A stretch of 64,000 nucleotides of DNA from DASXHY01 sp035552155. Its GTDB lineage: Bacteria > Verrucomicrobiota > Verrucomicrobiia > Limisphaerales > DASXHY01. The translations under genes and the position numbers were made by a program. Below the pieces are notes generated by a model. It did not search any database and was not told the DNA's origin. It saw nothing but the letters and a program-made list of their open reading frames with translations. Where the stretch lies: assembly GCA_035552155.1 (NCBI GenBank), contig DASZLX010000015.1, positions 186,001 to 250,000 of the forward strand, in the 5' to 3' direction. Numbering within the stretch: the stretch's first letter is position 1; every line of letters begins with the position of its first letter. This document shows positions 53,718-62,358 of the stretch, in pieces.

Positions 53718-55840
53718 GATAAACCTTCCTCCAGCGGCAGCCAGAATTCAACGGTCGTTCCGGCTCCCTGGATGCTTTTGATGTCGCACCGGCCGCGCAG
53801 CTTGGCCATGCGTTGTTTCATGCCGGCGATGCCATCGCAGCCCGGCTGCCCTTCAGTCAGGACAAAGCCGCGGCCGTTGTCAATAATGGCAACCTTCAAT
53901 TTTTCATCAACGACTTCGAGGTCGATCAAAATTTGCGAGGCGCCGGAATGGCGGACCGCGTTGTTAAGCGCTTCCTTGAAGGCCAGAAAAGCGTTGTGGC
54001 GCAGCCGGGAGTCGAGCGGCGCGGAGGGAAAACTCTCCGCCGTCTGCAGCCGGCAACTGATGCCCGCGAGGTTCAGGAAGCGCTGGGCGAAGAGCGAGTA
54101 GTAACTCGCGAGAGATTCCACCGTGTCGTATTTTGGATTTATCGCCCACACGATCTCATCCAGCGTGGAAACGACGGCACGGGAAGTAGCAGTCAGTTTT
54201 TCCAGATAACGGTCTCGATCCGGCAATGGCAGCGAGGGCGTTCGCGCCAGCGTTCCCAGCATGCTCACTTCGGTAAGGGTGGCGCCCAATTCATCGTGCA
54301 GGTCCTGGGCCACGCGCGTGCGTTCCTGTTCAATCAGGTGCTGCCGTTCGGCGCGTTCACGCTTCTTGTTTTGCGCTTCCAATTGTCGGGTGCGGTCGGC
54401 CACCTGCCGGCGCAATACGACGACCCAGCCGAAAGCAATCAGCGCCACGATGCCGATTGCGGCGGATATCTCCAGCACTCGCGGCAAGGTCCACCAGGAA
54501 GGCGATTCCAGCACTCGCACATCGTTGATGGATCGCAATTGAATTCGGAAGGCCTTGGCGCGCCAATCCTCGCCGGCGAGCCATTCGCCGGGATCAATCC
54601 GGCAAACACCGGTCACGGACACGCGGCTGCGATTCTCCAAATGGGCAAAGGCATCGTGATCCTCCAGTTGGTTGAGGTAGGCGTGAAAAATAAAACCATT
54701 CTCCTGGAGCACGAGATATTTTTCGGTTCCTCGCACATCCCGATCCAGCAGGATGGCGTCGATCTTGACCAGTTCGCAGTCGTTCGTGCCGCGCAGGATA
54801 ATATCCGGATTGACCACCACGGGAACAATGGCTTTGCCGGCTGAAATGCGATGATAGACCGCATCCTGCAACACGGGCGTATAATCTCCGTGGCTGACAA
54901 AACCAAGAGCTTCGACGTCGTCGCCCAGGCCGAGCGGCTCCGTTCCGTGGGTTTGCACTTCGACTCCCTGGTCGCCTGATTGAAGGATCAACAGCCGACC
55001 CGGCTCGAAGTAGGTCACCGTTCCGGCAATCTTCACGCGATGCCCGTACGATACCTGCGGATTGAATTGCAAAAGACTGCCCACCGGACGGGTCGCCATT
55101 GCCGAGGGCGCTTCGGGCGCGGGTTGCAACACGACCAAATCCTGGGAGCGCGGCGCCATGATCCGCACGTCAAAGAGCTGGCGGCGGCGGTTGAATTTTG
55201 AAGAGCAAACTCCCTGCACCCGCAGCGTGTGGTCCACGATGTCTTCCGGGTTTGCCACGGGCAATTGAGTCGCATACACGATCAGAATTCCGCTGGCGGT
55301 GGCCATCTTCACCATGTTCAGGTGAGAAATATCCTGGAGTTGCTCGACCGAGCGCACCACGCCGGTGATTTGGACGAATTGGCTGTCCTCCACGCCGCTG
55401 GCGAGTTGTTCGTCCGTGACGGGTTTGGCGACGGGCAACGGTTGCGTGCCGACGACGCGAATGTTTTGCGGCGTCACGATCGGCGCGAATTCGCCCGCCT
55501 CGGTCGTGCCGGTCACTTCCACCAATTGTCCGGGGATCAGATGGATCGGGGGTACCCCGGAACTGGAGAGATAGATGCCCGCCGTATCATCCTGGATGAA
55601 TCTCGAGTAGAAATTCTCGTCGTAAAACGTCACCACGCCCTGGAGACGAACCGGGTGATGCTTTTGCGCTTCCGCCACGGTCAAGCTGCGGACCGCGGCG
55701 GCGGTGCGCAATTCCTCCGTGAAATTAGTCTGCGCCCGGGCATTCCCAAGCGGCGCCAATAAACCCGTGAAAAAAATGAACACCAGCAAATGCGGGACGA
55801 CATTTCGAAACCGGGGAGACTCAAAAACTTCTTTTGGCAT
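53714..55840 (-). CDS. NarX-type sensor histidine kinase with OB-fold-like periplasmic repeats
   Basis: A 708-residue kinase. The N-terminus has a signal/anchor (HLLVFIFFTGLLAPLGNARA), followed by a long periplasmic part of two homologous halves, each opening with a beta-barrel-like unit: LQGVVTFYDENFYSRFIQDD and IAGTVTYFEPGRLLILQSGD. This suggests about four OB-like folds. A transmembrane helix lies at about 455-476 (IGIVALIAFGWVVVL). The HisKA_3 dimerisation helix has TRVAQDLHDELGATLTEVSM with the phospho-accepting H515, and the HATPase has FKEALNNAVRHSGASQ and IDNGRGF. It controls the response regulator that overlaps its stop. The ligand is probably a saccharide or oligosaccharide by context; the sequence does not show it. 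Confidence 0.9.
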   Translation of the reverse strand: MPKEVFESPRFRNVVPHLLVFIFFTGLLAPLGNARAQTNFTEELRTAAAVRSLTVAEAQKHHPVRLQGVVTFYDENFYSRFIQDDTAGIYLSSSGVPPIHLIPGQLVEVTGTTEAGEFAPIVTPQNIRVVGTQPLPVAKPVTDEQLASGVEDSQFVQITGVVRSVEQLQDISHLNMVKMATASGILIVYATQLPVANPEDIVDHTLRVQGVCSSKFNRRRQLFDVRIMAPRSQDLVVLQPAPEAPSAMATRPVGSLLQFNPQVSYGHRVKIAGTVTYFEPGRLLILQSGDQGVEVQTHGTEPLGLGDDVEALGFVSHGDYTPVLQDAVYHRISAGKAIVPVVVNPDIILRGTNDCELVKIDAILLDRDVRGTEKYLVLQENGFIFHAYLNQLEDHDAFAHLENRSRVSVTGVCRIDPGEWLAGEDWRAKAFRIQLRSINDVRVLESPSWWTLPRVLEISAAIGIVALIAFGWVVVLRRQVADRTRQLEAQNKKRERAERQHLIEQERTRVAQDLHDELGATLTEVSMLGTLARTPSLPLPDRDRYLEKLTATSRAVVSTLDEIVWAINPKYDTVESLASYYSLFAQRFLNLAGISCRLQTAESFPSAPLDSRLRHNAFLAFKEALNNAVRHSGASQILIDLEVVDEKLKVAIIDNGRGFVLTEGQPGCDGIAGMKQRMAKLRGRCDIKSIQGAGTTVEFWLPLEEGLS

Positions 55841-56004
55841 TGGGAGTGGGCGATGCAGTCGCGACCGGCAATTCGATTCTTTTTTTCGTCGCTAGAGAAA
55901 AAATACCGATTCGGATGCGTCAACACAACACCGTATCGCAACCTTCGCGTCTGGCAGCGGCGGAAATCGGGGCCCACGCGCCCGTTCCTATTGGAAGAGG
56001 GAAT

Positions 56005-56418
56005 CTAACGGCCAGCTTCAGTTGCCAAACCGATTTTGGTGATGTCGAGTTGCTGAAGCACATCGAGCACATTCACCATATTTTGGTATTCCACATCGTC
56101 AGAGCCTTTTACCACGACACTCAAATCAGAATTCTCCGACTTCAGCTGTTGCAAATCTTTCTTGAGCTCAGGGACCGTGACCGGTTGGTCATTCAGGAAT
56201 GTCTGCCCTTTGGCATCGACCGTGATATGATTAATTTTTGGTTTGGGCTGATCCGTTTTCGGCGGCGGTTTGCCGGAGGGCAGCGTCATTTCCAGATTGT
56301 TCATCATCTGGGGAGTCGTGATGATGAAAATTACCAGGAGCACGAACACCAGATCCAACAACGGCGTGATGTTGAGTTCGTTCATCGTGCTGTGATTCGA
56401 TTGCGAGGTCTTTTTCAC
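56005..56418 (-). CDS. ExbD-type biopolymer transport protein (second copy)
   Basis: A 137-residue ExbD/TolR-family protein with a single N-terminal transmembrane helix (LLDLVFVLLVIFIITTPQ, about 19-36) and a periplasmic domain (NDQPVTVPELKKDLQQL; GSDDVEYQNMVNVLDVLQQL). The transmembrane Asp of ExbD is D21 in LLDLV. It begins with GTG: the residues MKKTSQSNHSTMNELNITPL align with the ATG-started copy at 57512, which supports this start. It acts with ExbB to convert the proton gradient to energy for TonB. It is the last gene of the exbB-exbD-tonB-exbD operon. Confidence 0.9.
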   Translation of the reverse strand: MKKTSQSNHSTMNELNITPLLDLVFVLLVIFIITTPQMMNNLEMTLPSGKPPPKTDQPKPKINHITVDAKGQTFLNDQPVTVPELKKDLQQLKSENSDLSVVVKGSDDVEYQNMVNVLDVLQQLDITKIGLATEAGR

Positions 56419-56422
56419 AATA

Positions 56423-57100
56423 TCATTGGATGGCGGACTCGGTTTGCTGGGCTACGTCGAAGCGAATGATGATGCGCGGCGGAAAATTGGTTGGCGGCGC
56501 ATGATCGATTTTGGTGACGGCGGTGAGCGCCTGGCGCACCGAATTATCCCAGCGCGCATCACCCGATTTTTTCAGCCATTGCGGATTGCTGATATCACCC
56601 GCCCGATCGATCGAAACCTGCACTTCGGCGACAAACTTCGCATCCTCCTCGTCCTCCGGCCGATTCCACTTCGCCGTAAACGCGTATTGAATGAGTCCCT
56701 TGTAAATGTCCACGGCGTTCCCGTTTTCGACCGCTTTTCCGCCGGCAAAATCAAACGCCGGCAATTCCGCGGCGGGCGGCGCGACGGCTGGTGGCGCGGT
56801 CACTGGCGGTGGGGTGTCTTTCGGCGCTTCCACTATTTTTGGCGCCTCGACTTTGGGCAATTCTTTTGGCGTTTCCACCTTGGGCGGTTCGACCTTGGGC
56901 TTCTCGGGTTCCTTGGGTTTTTCTGGCGGCTTTTCCTTGACCATTTCAACCGCGATTTTTTTCAATTGCTTGCCGAGCAACCCGCCGCGCGCCGCGAAAT
57001 AAAATCCCACAATCACAATCAGCGCGTGGAAGGCGAACGAGATGAGCAGGTTCATCCGGGACGAATTGCGTCGTTTGCGCGGCTGGGTCTGCGGCACCAT
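56423..57100 (-). CDS. TonB-family energy transducer
   Basis: A 225-residue TonB/TolA-like protein. An N-terminal basic segment (QPRKRRNSSRMN) precedes a transmembrane helix (LLISFAFHALIVIVGFYFAA), followed by a Pro/Lys/Glu-rich stretch (KEKPPEKPKEPEKPKVEPP and further, about residues 55-110) that spans the periplasm. The C-terminal about 90 residues form the TonB_C domain (AKWNRPEDEEDAKFVAEVQV; AGDISNPQWLKKSGDARWDN). It transmits ExbBD energy to outer-membrane receptors, none of which is in the window. Spacing to both neighbours is a few bases, so one operon is certain. Confidence 0.88.
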   Translation of the reverse strand: MVPQTQPRKRRNSSRMNLLISFAFHALIVIVGFYFAARGGLLGKQLKKIAVEMVKEKPPEKPKEPEKPKVEPPKVETPKELPKVEAPKIVEAPKDTPPPVTAPPAVAPPAAELPAFDFAGGKAVENGNAVDIYKGLIQYAFTAKWNRPEDEEDAKFVAEVQVSIDRAGDISNPQWLKKSGDARWDNSVRQALTAVTKIDHAPPTNFPPRIIIRFDVAQQTESAIQ

Positions 57101-57101
57101 A

Positions 57102-57512
57102 TTATTTCAAAGGTTCGGTTGCCAAATCGACTTTGGGCACATTGGCCTGCTGGCAGACGTCCATAACGGCGCGAATCTCGCGATACTTCACTTTGGCGTC
57201 GCCCCGCACGATGATATTCAGGTCGGGATCGTCCATTCGCAGGGCGACCAGCGTTTGGAGCATGTCCTGCGCGTCGGCGACCTTCTTTTTATTGAGATAC
57301 AACGTGCCATCAGCCTGCACGGAAATGTAATTGGCTTTGTGCGGCGGATCCTTCAGCCGTTTGGCGGCATCCGGGAGTTTCAAATCCGACTCATTGACGG
57401 GCGGGACGGTCGTGATGATAAAAATCACCAGCAGCACGAACGCCAAATCCAGGAGCGGCGTGATGTTCAACTCCGTGAGGGAGTGATGCGCGGAACGCGA
57501 GCACTTTTTCAT
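57102..57512 (-). CDS. exbD: ExbD-type biopolymer transport protein
   Basis: A 136-residue ExbD protein parallel in layout to the other copy, with MKKCSRSAHHSLTELNITPL, the membrane helix LLDLAFVLLVIFIITTVPP and a periplasmic domain (SVQADGTLYLNKKKVADAQD). It lies between exbB and tonB. The two ExbD copies in one operon might form mixed complexes or serve different receptors; they share the first 30 residues strongly but differ in the periplasmic part. It ends 2 bases before tonB starts (57100), and the exbB stop is 3 bases upstream of its start. Confidence 0.92.
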   Translation of the reverse strand: MKKCSRSAHHSLTELNITPLLDLAFVLLVIFIITTVPPVNESDLKLPDAAKRLKDPPHKANYISVQADGTLYLNKKKVADAQDMLQTLVALRMDDPDLNIIVRGDAKVKYREIRAVMDVCQQANVPKVDLATEPLK

Positions 57513-57515
57513 TGC

Positions 57516-58460
57516 TTAAGCGAGGGCTGGTTCGCGTCCCGCGGAGCTATCGAGTGCGCCTTGCGATCCGGGCGCCGCGGCTCGATACGCCGTGCCGCGC
57601 TCGGCGGCTCCATCGGCGGTTTTGATTGCCCCCACAATCTTGCCTGCCAGCACTTCATTCGCCTCGCGGATTTCTTCCGATAGCGGGCGGTGGGCCACGT
57701 AAACGTGCTCGATTTGGTTCGCGTAGCGGCTGGAGAAGCCATCCAATTCCTGCGTGATAAAACGAATCGTGGTGACCATCATGTTGTAGGCGAACATTGC
57801 GGGAATCGCGACCAGCAAGCCGGTGACGGTCGCCACGAGCGCGGCGGCGACGCCGGGCGCCATGGTCGTGAGGCTGGCGGAATGGCTTTCCGCAATGCCG
57901 GCAAAAGTGGACATAACGCCCCACACCGTTCCGAGCAATCCGATGAACGGCCCGCCCGCCACGGCGGTGGAGAGAATAATCATTCCCTTTTCCAACGTCA
58001 TGGCCTGTTCCCCGGCGGCCTCTTCGAGAACGACTTTCAACGCTTCAAACGAGGCCGGGGACATTTTTACTTGCGTTGTTTTTGCAAGGATATCCGTGTT
58101 GGTATGTTCGCCCTCGGTTTTGAAGCTGGCCACCTTCACACTCACAGGATTATTTTTCAATTGATACGCCAGCTCCTCGGCGCCGCGAATGTAAAGTTGG
58201 AATGCCGGCGCGCCTTCGAAATCCTCGCCCTTGCGCTGAATGTCGAGCGGGTCGCGGGTGGAACTGTAAGCAGCCATGAATTTTTTGGTGGCCCTCCGCG
58301 CAATCATAATCTGCCGGAACTTTGTGAGGATGACGGTCCAGCTGAAGAGCGAGAGCACCAGCAGAACCACGACGGTTATTTTGCCTTCCATCGTCGCATT
58401 TTCAATGGCGTACACGGCGGCGTTGGAGGCGAACAACGGATGAATTATCAAGCCAGTCAT
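57516..58460 (-). CDS. exbB: ExbB/MotA/TolQ proton-channel protein
   Basis: A 314-residue inner-membrane protein. The first helix is ITVVVLLVLSLFSWTVILTK; a cytoplasmic domain follows (FMAAYSSTRDPLDIQRKGED), then the two family helices: MIILSTAVAGGPFIGLLGTV with GVMSTFAGIAESHSASLT, and APGVAAALVATVTGLLVAIP. The family motif GPFIGLLGTVWGVMSTF is plainly present. The tail (TADGAAERGTAYRAAAPGSQ) is an Ala/Gly-rich extension not found in most ExbB. It energises TonB as the first gene of the operon. Confidence 0.93.
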   Translation of the reverse strand: MTGLIIHPLFASNAAVYAIENATMEGKITVVVLLVLSLFSWTVILTKFRQIMIARRATKKFMAAYSSTRDPLDIQRKGEDFEGAPAFQLYIRGAEELAYQLKNNPVSVKVASFKTEGEHTNTDILAKTTQVKMSPASFEALKVVLEEAAGEQAMTLEKGMIILSTAVAGGPFIGLLGTVWGVMSTFAGIAESHSASLTTMAPGVAAALVATVTGLLVAIPAMFAYNMMVTTIRFITQELDGFSSRYANQIEHVYVAHRPLSEEIREANEVLAGKIVGAIKTADGAAERGTAYRAAAPGSQGALDSSAGREPALA

Positions 58461-59054
58461 ATATTCACTTTCAGGTTGTGGCGGGGTGAGGGCGCAACTC
58501 CGCGTTAATATTTCAGGGTCAAATCAAATTGAATCGACGCGCCGCGCTCGGTCCACCGGCCACGACCGGCGATTGCGGCGAAATTAGCAAATCAATGGCG
58601 TAAACCGGGGCTGCCGGACGGCTTGCAGAAACAACTCGTCCCCCGAATCTCTGCCCTGAACTTTGCATCAAAACATCGTATCAAAAGCGAAGCAACGGTT
58701 GCATGACGCGTGCGTGACGATGATGTGACGAATCCCGCCCGAGGCTGCGTTGATCACCGGCGTGTCCGAAAATTTCTGGAGCACTGCCGCTTCGGTGGCG
58801 TTCCTTTCGGTCCGCTTATCGGTATTGAATTAGTCGTTTTCGAAAGCGCTGATGAGTGTCCGCGGTGGTGTTTTTGAAAGAGCCGCCTGGCATTGCGAAC
58901 TTTTTAAATCGAAGCCTCCGGTTGGGGCGAACAGTTTTCCCGATGTTTTCCAGACCGTCGCCTAGCTGTAACAAACGTCTTCCATCCTGCGCTTCGAGTC
59001 GAGCTGCCATAATTAATCGTTCTGCCGGAAGGTTCGGAACATCGCCGCGCAAAC
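58461..59054. other. Intergenic stretch upstream of exbB and the AraC gene, no gene seen
   Basis: A 594-base gap between divergent genes. It should contain the promoters for the exbB operon (minus) and the AraC regulator (plus), but no convincing -35/-10 pair or operator was seen. No inverted repeat or RNA-like fold stood out, and no credible ORF was found. Confidence 0.6.
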
Positions 59055-59939
59055 ATGAAAAAATCGAAACCCGCCTATGAACCTCATTTGACGATGAGAG
59101 AAGTTTCTTTGCGCCCGGGTGCCGAATGGGCGCCGCGTTGGGCAAGCTGGACCCTGATTCATGTTACCGAGGGTGCCGGCTATTGTTTGCAGCCGGAATT
59201 GAACCGGGAATTGGAAACCGGCGCGGTCCTGCTCATCACCGGTGATATGCGAGGCGTGGTCCGCGCGAGCAATTTGAGCGCATTGACCCTGCATCTTTAT
59301 AGCGTGATGCCCGCGCGGTTGACCGGGCTGCTGACGCTGAGCGAACAAAGTTTTTTTCAAGCCGCCGCGTCTCGGAAGGATTTGAGAATTCTGGGGCCGC
59401 AACACCCGATTGCCCTTCAAATGAAGGAACTCTGCGCGCAGGGAAACAAAGCCGGGTTGCTGTTCCGGGTAAAATTGTTCCACCTTTTCGTCGAAGTCTT
59501 CAACAAAGAACTCGAGCAACCGCCCGCCCCGGGAGCTGACTGCCGGGCTCGGGAACGGCTCCGCGCTTTCCTGGATGAAACGCCGTCATCCGAGTTGCTG
59601 GAAATGAGCTTCAACGAAATCGCGCAAATGACCCAGTGCACTTCGCGGCATCTGAGTCGAATCTTTCGCGAACTCGTTGGCAAATCGTTTCGCGATAAGC
59701 GCGCTGAAATCCGGCTCGCGCGCGCCCGCGAACTGCTCGCCACCAGCAATTCCAAGGTCGTGGATGTCGCGCTGGAAAGTGGCTACAAATCCTTGAGTTT
59801 GTTCAACCTGATGTTTTCGCGCCGTTTCGGGACCAGCCCCGGCAAATGGCGCGAGAAGCGCGGCCGCCGGCCGGGCGCGGGAAAATTGGAACAAAAATCG
59901 ATCACGGAAGCCGCCACCTTTTTGCCCATGGTTAAATAG
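59055..59939 (+). CDS. AraC-family transcriptional regulator
   Basis: A 294-residue regulator. The N-terminal about 140 residues resemble an AraC-type cupin sensor domain (ELETGAVLLITGDMRGVVRA). The C-terminal tandem helix-turn-helix lies at about 190-275: SFNEIAQMTQCTSRHLSRIF then LVGKSFRDKRAEIRLARARE, with VVDVALESGYKSLSLFNLMF and RRFGTSPGKW as the second family signature. Ligand unknown. It is alone, convergent with the RCC1-repeat gene and divergent from the exbB operon, so it may act on that operon or on remote genes. Confidence 0.93.
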   Translation: MKKSKPAYEPHLTMREVSLRPGAEWAPRWASWTLIHVTEGAGYCLQPELNRELETGAVLLITGDMRGVVRASNLSALTLHLYSVMPARLTGLLTLSEQSFFQAAASRKDLRILGPQHPIALQMKELCAQGNKAGLLFRVKLFHLFVEVFNKELEQPPAPGADCRARERLRAFLDETPSSELLEMSFNEIAQMTQCTSRHLSRIFRELVGKSFRDKRAEIRLARARELLATSNSKVVDVALESGYKSLSLFNLMFSRRFGTSPGKWREKRGRRPGAGKLEQKSITEAATFLPMVK

Positions 59940-59998
59940 TTTTCTTTCGCGGGCAAATTCCACCGTCGGGAAATTCTCCGATGGAATAAAGTGATTCT

Positions 59999-61225
59999 TC
60001 ACCATTCTCGCACCCGATAAAATCGCTGGCCCGCGGCAATACCCGGGTCAGTTAGCGGAGTCACCCGGCCGCTTCCAGCGGTCAAAGGCAAAGGCGTCCA
60101 GACATTGCCGGCCAGCGAATCCTTGTATTCCAATCGATAAACATGGCCGCTTCGCGTGGAGAGTTCCACGCTGAAACCGTTGGTTGTAAAAACCGGGTTC
60201 CGCAGAAAAACCTGTGACGGAACCAGAGACTTTGCTTGCACTGCCAGACTGTGAACGGCGCCGGCCGCGATCTGGCTGACATTGTTCAGACCAAGGGGAA
60301 CGAGGGTTTGTTTGCAGTCCACGTAAATGTCACTGCCGTTTCCCGCACCCCATGCGACAACCGTTCCATCGCTTTTCAGCGCCAGGCTATGCCAGCCGCC
60401 GGCGGCGATGGCCACGACATTGGTCAACCCCGGCGGCACGTTGGTCTGGCCATAAGTGTTTTGTCCCCAAGCCACCACGGTTCCGTCGGATTTAAGCGCC
60501 AGATTATGGGCGGCGCCCGCGGCGATCGCAGTGACGTTCGATAGATTGTCGGGAACGTCTGCCTGTCCATCGTCATTCCGGCCCCAGCCCTGGACCGTGC
60601 CGTCGGCCTTGAGCGCCAGGTTGTGCCAGCCTCCTGCAGAGATCGCCACGACATTCGACAGGCTGCCGGGAATTCGCGTTTGTCCGTAGTTGGGGTCCGT
60701 TCCAATACTCGTATCGTTTGTGCTCGGGCCCCACGCGACTACTTTTCCGTCCGAAGTGAGGGCGAGGCTATGGAAAAATCCGGCAGAAATAGCGATGGCA
60801 TTGGTCAGGTTGCCCGGCACATCCACCTGGCCGTAGAAATCGTCCCCGAACGCCGCCACCGTTCCATCCAAATTCAGCGCGAGACTATGAAGCCGTCCGC
60901 AGGAAACGGAGATGTAATTGGAATTCGTGGGCGAATCTATTTGACCCAGCTCGTCATCGCCCCAACCCCTTAATTTCCCATTCTGCAACAATGCCAGGCT
61001 GTGACGCCACCCGCCGGCAACGCTGATGGCATTGGTCAAATTCGCGGGGACGATCGATTGGCCGTAATCATTATAATCGGGCGGATTGGCCACATTGGTT
61101 CCGGCTCCCCACGCGCTCACGTTGCTGGCTCTTGCAGGCAAGTGAAAGAGCAGCGAAATCACAATCCAAAGAACAATTGATTTCGCGTCCGCCACACGGG
61201 CCAGTGTGAGCCTGCTGCTTTTCAT
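59999..61225 (-). CDS. Exported RCC1-repeat protein
   Basis: A 408-residue exported beta-propeller. The start MKSSRLTLARVADAKSIVLW gives a signal peptide (IVLWIVISLLFHLPARAS); longer in-frame starts to 61546 lack such a sequence. About seven RCC1-type repeats of roughly 43-52 residues are visible, each with a (G/A)WGxxxxGQ and a GxxHSLAL/HNLAL element (AGGWHNLALKADGTVQGWGR). The C-terminus has a FYRV-type module (SGHVYRLEYKDSLAGNVWTP, ending QRFYRVREW). Likely a secreted or surface protein with a protein-binding role. It is divergent from the PEP-CTERM gene. Confidence 0.85.
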   Translation of the reverse strand: MKSSRLTLARVADAKSIVLWIVISLLFHLPARASNVSAWGAGTNVANPPDYNDYGQSIVPANLTNAISVAGGWRHSLALLQNGKLRGWGDDELGQIDSPTNSNYISVSCGRLHSLALNLDGTVAAFGDDFYGQVDVPGNLTNAIAISAGFFHSLALTSDGKVVAWGPSTNDTSIGTDPNYGQTRIPGSLSNVVAISAGGWHNLALKADGTVQGWGRNDDGQADVPDNLSNVTAIAAGAAHNLALKSDGTVVAWGQNTYGQTNVPPGLTNVVAIAAGGWHSLALKSDGTVVAWGAGNGSDIYVDCKQTLVPLGLNNVSQIAAGAVHSLAVQAKSLVPSQVFLRNPVFTTNGFSVELSTRSGHVYRLEYKDSLAGNVWTPLPLTAGSGRVTPLTDPGIAAGQRFYRVREW

Positions 61226-61567
61226 CACGGTAATCATCGGTATCCGCATATCTGGTTGGGCCGACTCTTCATCGGCGACACACACGAATATTATCAGGCG
61301 GACGCTTCTCAATAATGACATTCTTGAAACAATCGTGGCGAGACCCGGCGAAAGAATATTAACCACATTACAAGTTGCTATCGCAGAAACAGTTAAGCCT
61401 AAAAAACACCACGTCTTAATGCAGGGGCGGCATGTCCTCGGGGATGATGCAGGGTTCACCCGCTTTCCGATAGAGTCTGCGGGTCTGCCAAACGTGTGAC
61501 CACACTTGTGAACAATTGGCGGGCGTAAAACCAAACGTAATAACAAACAAGAACATACAAACCCAAT
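61226..61567. other. Divergent intergenic region, RCC1 gene and PEP-CTERM gene
   Basis: A 342-base gap that must carry promoters in both directions. The last 50 bases before the PEP-CTERM start are AT-rich (taataacaaacaagaacatac). A cacccgc/gcgggtctg pair near 61457-61490 can form a weak stem. No confident -35/-10 element, RNA or gene was recognised. Confidence 0.55.
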
Positions 61568-62311
61568 ATGAACAAACTCGCGAAAATAGCGGTTGTCGTT
61601 GCTGGTTTGGCCCTGGTCTCCCAGGTCGCCAATGCCGCCAACAATGACCTTATCCTTGGTTTCAACGGAAACGGTTCGGCCAATGATTACGCCATCAACC
61701 TCGGCAATGCGACTTCCTTATTCAATGCCGGGTCGGGAGCGGTGGTGGACCTCAGCAGTGACTTCAGCCTGAGCACGTTTAACAGCACCTTCTCGAGTGT
61801 CAACGGCACGCAGATGGGCGCCGGCGGCGGCACGTCCTCCTTGAACCCGGTTTTCTTCTTCACTCAAAACCGCGGTTCGGCGGGCGACGCTTCGACGGCC
61901 CTCTCCCTGACCCCTCCCTCGATCACCACGACGACCGCCAGCGGGGCAGCCGGTGATTTCAACGGCCTGTCTCCTTTCCCGGCGGCTGGCACTGGTGAAC
62001 TGATCTCGAGCGCCAATGCGGGCTCCTTCAGCTCACAAATGACCACCTTGGGAAATAACACGGGTCTCAATCCTTCGTCCGCAATTGGTAGCGGCGTGAT
62101 TTACGAAGATTTGTGGCAGGCCTCGAAAACAACCGGCACCAGCACGGCTTGGAAGTACGAAGGTTTCCTCACGTTCGATACGACCGGTTCTACTCCGTCC
62201 CTGACCTTCACCGCGGCCGCAGTTCCGGAGCCGTCCACCTACGGTCTGTTTGGTGGCGCGGGCATCCTGGTGATGGCCCTCCGCCGTCAGTTCCGCCGCA
62301 AGACTGCGTAA
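61568..62311 (+). CDS. PEP-CTERM exported protein
   Basis: A 247-residue protein with an N-terminal signal (MNKLAKIAVVVAGLALVSQV then ANAAN) and a C-terminal PEP-CTERM sorting tail (AAVPEPSTYGLFGGAGILVM followed by ALRRQFRRKTA). Exosortase removes such tails. The mature part begins NNDLILGFNGNGSANDYAIN and is rich in Ser, Gly and Asn. PEP-CTERM proteins are linked to exopolysaccharide and outer-surface assembly; no exosortase or EPS cluster lies in this window, so the enzyme must be encoded elsewhere. It leads directly to the 411-residue exported gene after 47 bases. Confidence 0.93.
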   Translation: MNKLAKIAVVVAGLALVSQVANAANNDLILGFNGNGSANDYAINLGNATSLFNAGSGAVVDLSSDFSLSTFNSTFSSVNGTQMGAGGGTSSLNPVFFFTQNRGSAGDASTALSLTPPSITTTTASGAAGDFNGLSPFPAAGTGELISSANAGSFSSQMTTLGNNTGLNPSSAIGSGVIYEDLWQASKTTGTSTAWKYEGFLTFDTTGSTPSLTFTAAAVPEPSTYGLFGGAGILVMALRRQFRRKTA

Positions 62312-62358
62312 TCTGGAATGAGCAGCAGCAACAACAAATAATAATAAATATTTAAAAT

